A stretch of 64,000 nt of DNA, taken from Triticum aestivum (taxonomy: Eukaryota > Streptophyta > Magnoliopsida > Poales > Poaceae). The notes below the pieces were generated by a model. It made no database searches, was not told the DNA's origin, and saw only the letters and a program-made list of their open reading frames with translations. This document shows positions 58,240 through 64,000 of the stretch, one piece after another. Location: NCBI RefSeq assembly GCF_018294505.1, contig NC_057813.1:313486900-313550899 (forward strand), written 5' to 3'. Made by a program: the position numbers and the translations under genes. How positions within the stretch are numbered: position 1 is the stretch's first letter; every line of letters starts with the position of its first letter.

Positions 58240-59160
58240 TGTCGGATTTCGGGTTCCGGCAGACCCTCTAGATTCGAACACTGGGGTGCACGCGGAGGTT
58301 ACGCCCTCTACCACCTGCACCTCACCGCCTCGCTAGGATCTAAGCTATGAAAGGAACAACACAAGAGACACAGGGTTTATACTAGTTCGGGCCACCATTG
58401 TGGTCTAATACCCTACTCTAGTTTGTGGTGTGGTGGATTGCCTCTTGGGCTGATGATGAACAATACAAGGAAGAACAGCCTCACGAGGGTCTGTTCTTGG
58501 CTGGTGCGATGAACTGCTCGGGGGAGTTCAGTCGCTCTCTCTCTGCTGGTTTCTAGATGATGATCTCTCTCTTCCCATCGATCCGTCTACCTTGTGGGTG
58601 GCTAGTCCTATTTATAGGCAAAGGTCCTGGGCCTCTTCCCAAATATTGAGCGGGAAGGGCGCCAACAATTGGCCATTTTGAAGGGGAACATCTAGTACAC
58701 TTATCCTGACTAAAGTTGGTCCTCGCCTGTCGAAGGCTCTGGTGGTGACGCCGGCTTGCGCTCCACAATGACTTCCTTCCTACCGTTGCGACGGTCTTGG
58801 TCTTGTTGCACCGAAACGGATGCCTTTGCTTGATGCTCTCGCTTGCGCTTGCTCCCTTTGCACCAAAGAGGAAAGGAGGACACTGCGCGGGCTGGCGCCC
58901 GCCTGGCGCCCTTGGTCGTCATGGCTTGCGTCATGGGCACCTCGTGAGGTACCCCACCTTGATCTCTCCGCCTCCTCGCGAGCCAGCCTAACGAGGCCGT
59001 GCATGAGGAAGCTCCTTGTCGTCCACCCCACGAGGCTTGGCCCCTCGCGAGGGTCTTGAGCTCATGCTGATGAAGATGGGCCGTGCTGGGCCACCCCTTG
59101 AGCCACGCCACAGGCCGCAGGCAGGCAAGTCTGGGGACCCCCGTTCCCAGAACGACGACA
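58240..59160 (-). repeat. T4 5' LTR (921 bp)
   Basis: The minus strand starts TGTCGTCGTTCTGGG and ends CCCGAAATCCGACA. It is uninterrupted and very similar to the split 3' LTR. TATAAATA on the minus strand is at 58609-58616. Confidence 0.9.
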
Positions 59161-59165
59161 CTACC

Positions 59166-59879
59166 GGAACCCCAGAAGCCTGAGGCTCCTGAGCCTCTAA
59201 CGAGGTTGAGCCTCTGGAGGAATTCTCGACAGCTGAGGGAGGCGTGCGCCCCCCTGCCTCCATACTCGGGGCACTCGCGGCAGGGTCGATCAGGAGAGGA
59301 GCCACGAAGACTAGATTCTCACGGGGCCCCTCAATGCCCCCCGGGGAGCAACCCTCACTCATTGAACGGAGGCATCTGCCCCGCGAAGGCCTCCTTGTTC
59401 GAGCACAGATAAATACGACAGCCACCCCCCAGAAGATCGGCAGGCTCGAGCTCGCCAGTCAGGAGCTTGAGCACCACGCTTAAGGTTTCAACGGCAAGCG
59501 ATGGCTTCTGCAGCCTCATCGGATCCTTGGCGCCGGTGAAGTCCCACATCGGGCGAGCATGGTGCTGGAGGGGAGCAATGCGCTACTTTACGAATTCCTT
59601 CACCACCATTGGCGCCGTTACCCCTAGTTCCTGGAGCCTCGCCAACCTCTTCCAGACGAAAGCAAGACGCCGGTCGGTGAGCTTCTTATGGCACCAACCA
59701 AAGCTCGATGAAGCTGACCCAGGAATCGTGAGCAAGGGGCTGAATGCACGGGCGTCCATCAAGAGCCACTGCTTCCGGAATCCTTTCACGACAGGGGAAA
59801 GCCCGAACTCGATCCCCGAGCCGGCGGTCGCAGCCACGGCCTCAAAGGTCGTGCACCCAGAGCGCTGACGAACGTCCAC
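59166..59879 (-). pseudogene. Antisense gene of T3, exon 1 (truncated Transposase_28-like part)
   Basis: From 59879 the minus strand reads CTTFEAVAATAGSGIEFG, VVKGFRKQWLLMDARAF and LGVTAPMVVKEFVK to a stop at 59583, then LQHHARPMWDFTGAKDP and LSVVLKLLTGELEPADLLG. This matches the middle and end of the T2 and T4 domain (IVALGGNAISRAW; RWVLMDAKS; LLYLTGKDSSEL). The first ~120 residues, including the PPFS block, are missing. CTACC at 59161-59165 is the duplicated target of T4. Confidence 0.72.
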
Positions 59880-60153
59880 TAGCCGGCACCAGATCTATGG
59901 ACGCGGCGGCAAGATTGGGGAGGTGGAAACCAGAGCCGGGCATGCTACACCACGAAGGGCGAATGACGCTGACAACGGGCGGCTCTTGGGTCTACCGGAT
60001 ATCAAGGCGGCATGGGGAAGTGGAGACGCCCACGTCCCATCAACCGTCATGTGTCTTCAGGGCCGCAGGCTGATGGGGCCCCCAGAACTCCGTCCTTGCC
60101 TTTTGGCTTCGCCTGGAAGCCAAGTTCGAGCATGCCTTGGGCTCGGGGGCTAC
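59880..60153. promoter_or_regulatory. Conserved leader and PPT of T3
   Basis: 60007-60125 is homologous to the leaders of T1 and T2; GGGGGCTAC at 60145-60153 is the PPT. No gene. Confidence 0.5.
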
Positions 60154-61024
60154 TATCGGCATCCTGGACTTGGGTGTATCCAGTCCTGCCTGCCTGCGGC
60201 TCACCACGTGGTTCCATTGATGGCTTGGTACGGCCCAGCTTCAACACCAACACAGCAAGACCCTCGCGAGGGGCCAAGCCTCGCGAGGCAGACGACGCCA
60301 AGACCCCTAAAGGAGTTGGACTCCTTAGGAGGGCTCCTGAGGGGCGTAGAGTTCTATGCAGCTGCCTCACGATGCTCAGCTGACGTGAGCCATGACGACC
60401 AAGGCCAGGCGGGTGCAGAGCTCAGGTTTCCTCTTTGGTGCAAGGGAGGCAAGCTACAGGCGCGGAGTCCCAAGGAATCAGCCAAAGGTTTCCATTCTGG
60501 TGCAACGAGACCAAGACCGCCAGGACGGCAGGACGGAGGTCATCACCGAGCCCACCGCAGCGTCACGACTAGAGGCTTTTCGCAATCAAAGATTATTTTT
60601 GTTAGGGTAGACTGTACTACTTGTCCCCTTTCAAACCCGCCATTGTGGAAACCCTTCCCGCTCATATTTTGGAAGAGGACCAAGCCCACTATATATAGGA
60701 CTTAGCCACCACCCTAGTCAAGGGAGATCGATTCCACCCCAAGCACCACACCAGCTGAAGAACGCCTCACCTCCTGAGGCTTGTTCATCCATGTAACTAC
60801 TTCAGCCATAGCCCCTCGAGGCAATCCACCACACCACACTGGATTAGGGTATTACACCACAACGGTGGCCCAAACCAGTATAAATCTCTGTGTCTTTGTG
60901 TCTCTGTGAGCTCTACGCGCTAGGCTAGGGAGGATCGCGAGTAGGCAGGCTGGGCAGGTTGAGATCTCCGCACACACCCCAGAGTTCGAACCTCTCAAGG
61001 GTTGCTGGATCCCGAAATTAGACA
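60154..61024 (+). repeat. 3' LTR of T3 (871 bp)
   Basis: It starts TATCGGCATCCTGG (a mutated TG) and ends CCGAAATTAGACA, followed by the TSD CCTCC. TATATATA at 60690-60697. Confidence 0.9.
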
Positions 61025-61719
61025 CCTCCCGAATGACTCCAGCATCTTGCAGCTTGCGGGTTACTTGGACGATGTACGCCTGCTTCTCGGTGGACTATTC
61101 TCCGGCCTTCTGCTTCACTAGGTGCACGTTTGGGCATACCCTCAGGTGGTGCTCGATTATTCCCCTTGGGACCCCGACCAGGTCCTTGGGCTCCCATGCG
61201 AACACTTCCTTGTTGACGCACAAGAAGCTAACCAATGCTTCCTCTTGGTTATGGGGGAGGTCAGCTCCAATGGTGAAGGTGGCGCCTGACGCCCCATCCT
61301 CATCAACTGGCACCTGCTTCGTCTCAGCTCGGTCTTGGGGAAACAGTTGCTTCTTCTTGGCTGGTGCTGCCCCCGGAGCCTCAGGGCCCCCTTTCTCGCT
61401 CGGCTGCGCAGATGCTGAAGTCCTGAAGACAAGCTTGAGGGCCTACAACGCATCCTTGGTGTCCCCTGCCACCGTGAGGACACCGCTGCTACCTGGCATT
61501 TTCATCAGGTTGTAGGCCGGATGAGTTGCCGCCATGAACTTGGTCAGGGATGCGTACCCAAGGATGGCGTTGTATGGCAGGTTGATCCGGGCAATGTCGA
61601 AGTCGATGAGCTTGGTGCGGTACTTTTCGTGGGTCCCGAAAGCGACCGAGAGGCAGATTTTTCGCAGGGGGCTGGTGGAGCCATCGCCAACCCCAGAGAA
61701 GGGCTTTGTGGGACGGAGC
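61025..61719 (-). pseudogene. J protease end and RT start
   Basis: On the minus strand LRPTKPFSGVGDGSTSP, IDFDIARINLPYNAILGYAS and YNLMKMPGSSGVLTVAG follow the protease core, with a stop at ~61443. The linker to RT is SVSFLCVNKEVFAWEPKDL-like (61200-61260). HLRVCPNVHLVKQKAGE and YSTEKQAYIVQVTRKLQDAG end at the insertion point. RT continues at 9782. The protease catalytic part is missing because element K replaced or truncated the sequence at 61719. Confidence 0.85.
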
Positions 61720-62855
61720 TGTCGGTGGGAAACGACACCTATGGGAGCAGTGGAATCCCTAATACGGTTACGGGGCGCGGGGATCGTGAGAAGAGCAGGA
61801 CTAGCAGACAACACAAAGGAGATTTACCCATGTTCGGGCCGCAAAGATGCGTAAAACCCTACGATCCTGCTTTGGTGGATGTATTTAGTTGTTCTTGAGC
61901 TCTTGAACTAGCTCTGGGTGCTGCTAGGTTCGAGAGAGCCGAATCCTTCTCTAGTGCGCCTTGGGCCTCCTTTTATAGGCGAAAGGGGCTGCCAGAGTGG
62001 CACACAGGAGGTGGAAAGTGCTATAGCATTGTGAGCTTATCGCTGGTATTACAGGACAAAATGCATTTAATGTGAGGCTTAGGTGTCCCTTCAATTTATC
62101 GGGGGCGGGAGCGAGGCCTGTCCCGTCCATTGCCGCTCCTCCTCGTTTCGACACGCGCCCAGGCCAGCGGTGCATGCGGTGCCATGTAGGCTGGCAGGCA
62201 GCTGAGGTGGCGCGGTGGTGGAGCCTCCACGAAGGGCTGCATGTTGCCACGCAGGTGCCGCCCAGCTGGTTGGGTCGGCAGCTGCATGCAAATGGCGGCG
62301 GAGACTTGGCTGGTGTGGACCTGGCAGTGGCCCTGCTGGTGCGCTTGGTGAGGGTCTTGCTGGGTGGCCCGGCAGGGGTCTTGCCGTCGCGCGCTGGCGT
62401 CCCCGGCAAGAATCTTGCCGGGGGTCTTGTGAGTTTTCTTGGTAAGGATCTTCGCGATGATTATTGCCTTCCTATCCTTTTCTGATCTTGAGCATTCTAT
62501 GTCTTCACAAAGATCTGCATGCCACCACGGAGGTGCCTCCCGAGCCCTGTCCCAATGTGTTTGTCTAGCATTGGTGGACTCAAAGGTGGCTTGCTCGGCT
62601 GGTGGGGGCGAGCTTCCCCGGCAAGGGTCTTGCCTGGGCCGCCGAGGCTGCTCCGGCAAGGGTTTTTGCCGGGGAAACCTGCTTCGTCCATCCGATCTTT
62701 GTGGCCTTGGTCCTTGTTGTTGCTTTGTTTGTCTTGTTCCTTCGACTTCTCTCCGTCTTCCCTTTCCTGCCCTGCTATGCGCGGTCGTGGTGGGTGGCTC
62801 TAACTGCCCGTGCACAAGGGGTCAAAAGGAGAGCCCCTACTTTTGTACACCGACA
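61720..62855 (-). repeat. LTR of element K (1136 bp), probably its 3' LTR
   Basis: The minus strand starts TGTCGGTGTACAAAAGTAGG and ends GTTTCCCACCGACA. TATAAAAGGAGG on the minus strand is at ~61966-61977. GGAGC occurs on both sides (61715-61719, 62856-62860), as for a solo LTR. But the purine run GGGGCTCC just before the LTR start looks like a PPT, and sequence beyond 62856 does not continue the J frame. I favour a 3' LTR. Confidence 0.7.
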
Positions 62856-63436
62856 GGAGCCCCGGGCCTGGGCCATACATAAGCGCATCACGTTGTTGGG
62901 CCAGGCCCAGAACGGTGTGCGGGCAGTTGGGGGCGGATTTTACCGTGGTAACTACTCCGTCCGCTGTGCTTCTCCACGACTCACGTTGAACGCGTGACGT
63001 GTGGGTCGTGCGCGCGCACGACAGAAGCATGCTGGCGTCATCCCATGGTGGACAGTAAAGAGGCGGCTTGTGTGTCTCTTTGAAACCGCAGGGCCGCTGC
63101 TCATTTATTGCGCTCGCTTGGGAACTGTCGCTCCACGCGTCCCACTGCGCCTATTCCTCGCGCCACGTTCGCTGCATTCACGACGCAGGTTGAATGAGTG
63201 GCGCGCGGGATGTGGGAAGTTGTGCGCGTGCGTGAGTCGATTCCCACGTGCCTTCAATGGAGCGGGGAGGGTGGTCGACGGCCACGCTTGCCGTCACTTC
63301 AGCGGGCCGGATTGGCCGAGAGGGGGCGGCGGAGCCTTGCCCCCTCCCCTTTATAAAGAGGGGAGCGGGAGGAACGGTGCCTCTCATCCCTTCGCCATAT
63401 GCCTCTCCCCATTCCTGCTTCCTCCTTTCTTCTGCC
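62856..63436 (-). other. K internal region next to the 3' LTR
   Basis: GC-rich, no gene seen. On the plus strand TATAAAG at 63352-63358 lies 79 nt before the ATG at 63437, which suggests an antisense promoter facing away from the LTR. Confidence 0.5.
63352..63358 (+). promoter_or_regulatory. TATA box for the antisense B3-like ORF of K
   Basis: CCCCTTTATAAAGAGGGGAG; its distance to the ATG at 63437 is similar to that in T1. Confidence 0.5.
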
Positions 63437-64000
63437 ATGGCGAGGGGGCGTGGCGATGCTTTAGCGGTGGCGGCGAGGGTTTCGGCCAAGCAACGCATCG
63501 CTCCTCCCCAAGAGCTCATAGCGGCAGAGCCGGCCGCTAGAGGAAGGGGGGCGAGGTCGGGGCCGCCGTGCTGCTCGAGGGAGAGGAGGACGGGGCGGTA
63601 GATCAGCCTCGCCTCCGCCAGTAGTCCCTCCTCCGATGAAGGGCCACGCTGGGGACAACCCTTGCGAATTCTTCGTCAGGCTGTGCCAGCCATCGCACCA
63701 TCACTATCGCCTCCCGACTCCATTTGCGTGGGAGATGGAGCTGGATCCGCCGCAGGTGTTGCGGCTGCACAAGAGGGGTTGTGGAAACAGTGGCACATGG
63801 GCCGACGTTGAGTTCCCCGCCCCTCAAGTCATGTATCTCCACTGAGGGTGGAAGACCTTCGCTCGCATCCACAGCTTGACGGAGGGGCTCACTCTCCATT
63901 TCAAACTAATGGAGGGTGGCCTCCTCTCTGTCAAGATCTATGTGCACCTCGGGACTCGCGCGAGGTGCTGCGTGGAGAGTTCTTCTAACGATGAAGATTC
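63437..64000 (+). pseudogene. Antisense B3-like DNA-binding domain ORF of K (runs off window)
   Basis: The ATG at 63437 (GCCATGGCG) opens MARGRGDALAVAARVSAK, stopping at ~63600. The B3-like domain is in another frame from 63636: NPCEFFVRLCQPSHHHYRLP, AWEMELDPPQVLRLHKRG, TWADVEFPAPQVMYLH, an in-frame TGA (63843), then GWKTFARIHSLTEGLTLHF, MEGGLLSVKIYVHLGTRARC and CVESSSNDED. The YL-x-GW, GLTLHFKL and L-S-V-K-I positions fit B3 strands, and the C-terminal CC pairs with T1. The TGA could be a decayed CGA (Arg). One frameshift and one stop make it a pseudogene here. The encoded protein would bind DNA in the nucleus; its target is unknown. Confidence 0.65.

Larger units (their letters stand above)
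44814..59160 (-). mobile_element. T4: Ty3-type element with gag-PR-partial RT and the best-preserved antisense gene
   Basis: Minus orientation: 5' LTR 58240-59160, PBS, gag, protease and a truncated RT down to ~55100; then a tandem-repeat-rich region, the antisense gene on the plus strand (51109-53669), PPT and 3' LTR (44814-45493 plus 50586-50826). RNase H and integrase are deleted. It is 14.3 kb with solo LTR S3 or ~9.25 kb without it. It inserted into the antisense gene of T3. Confidence 0.9.
9783..61024 (+). mobile_element. T2+T3: three-LTR composite Ty3-type element
   Basis: LTRs of one family stand at 9783-10661, 35213-40820 (interrupted by G1) and 60154-61024, with two internal regions between them. 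The middle LTR is preceded by 3'-type internal sequence and followed by a PBS, so it serves as 3' LTR of T2 and 5' LTR of T3. Only the outer ends carry the TSD. Net of later insertions the composite is ~10.7 kb. T2 has no gag-pol; T3 has a gag-like start joined to the pol tail. Both carry the antisense gene. S1, S2, G1, T4 and S3 were inserted later. Confidence 0.85.

Noticed and set aside
1..64000. Host protein-coding gene
   Set aside because: All longer frames fall inside retroelements with defined LTRs or TSDs, and no intron-exon structure other than the antisense gene is supported.

Overview
The window is repeat DNA from a large grass genome, most likely Triticeae (wheat, Aegilops or barley). 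It is filled with LTR retrotransposons inserted into one another, several carrying intact 5-bp target-site duplications (TSDs). I find no ordinary host gene, rRNA, tRNA or CRISPR array. Some LTR ends resemble what I remember of the barley/wheat non-autonomous LARD family Sukkula. Family names are from memory; boundaries come from repeated LTR copies, TSDs, primer-binding sites (PBS) and polypurine tracts (PPT).

Layout. 1-333: 3' end of a Sukkula-like LTR. 334-2148: 3' part of a Ty3-type element, T1 (+), with an antisense B3-like reading frame and its 3' LTR. 2301-~5500: degenerate Ty3 element H (+), with LTR, PBS and gag. ~5500-9782 and 61025-61719: element J (-), with protease, RT, RNase H and integrase, split inside RT by everything between. 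9783-61024: a three-LTR composite T2+T3 (+), TSD CCTCC. Inside it: S1 (13238-34671, Sukkula-like, TSD GACGG), whose 5' LTR holds LARD-like S2 (15617-26402, -, TSD TGTTC); G1 (35507-40255, -, gag-only, TSD CGGAG) in the middle LTR; and T4 (44814-59160, -, TSD CTACC), whose 3' LTR holds solo LTR S3 (45494-50580). 61720-64000: 3' LTR and adjoining internal DNA of element K (-), with a second antisense B3-like frame. The deepest stack is J > T2 > S1 > S2.

The most interesting content is a gene lying antisense to the T elements, between pol and the 3' LTR. In T2, T3 and T4 it encodes an N-terminal domain like the 'putative gypsy-type transposon' (Transposase_28/PF04195) family, then an acidic linker, then a long coiled coil. 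All three copies are split at the same place by a 63-77 nt GT-AG intron. In T1 and K the same antisense position holds a B3-like DNA-binding fold behind a TATA box. These copies have lost most or all of pol but keep the antisense gene, which suggests a conserved function not described by the standard gag-pol model.
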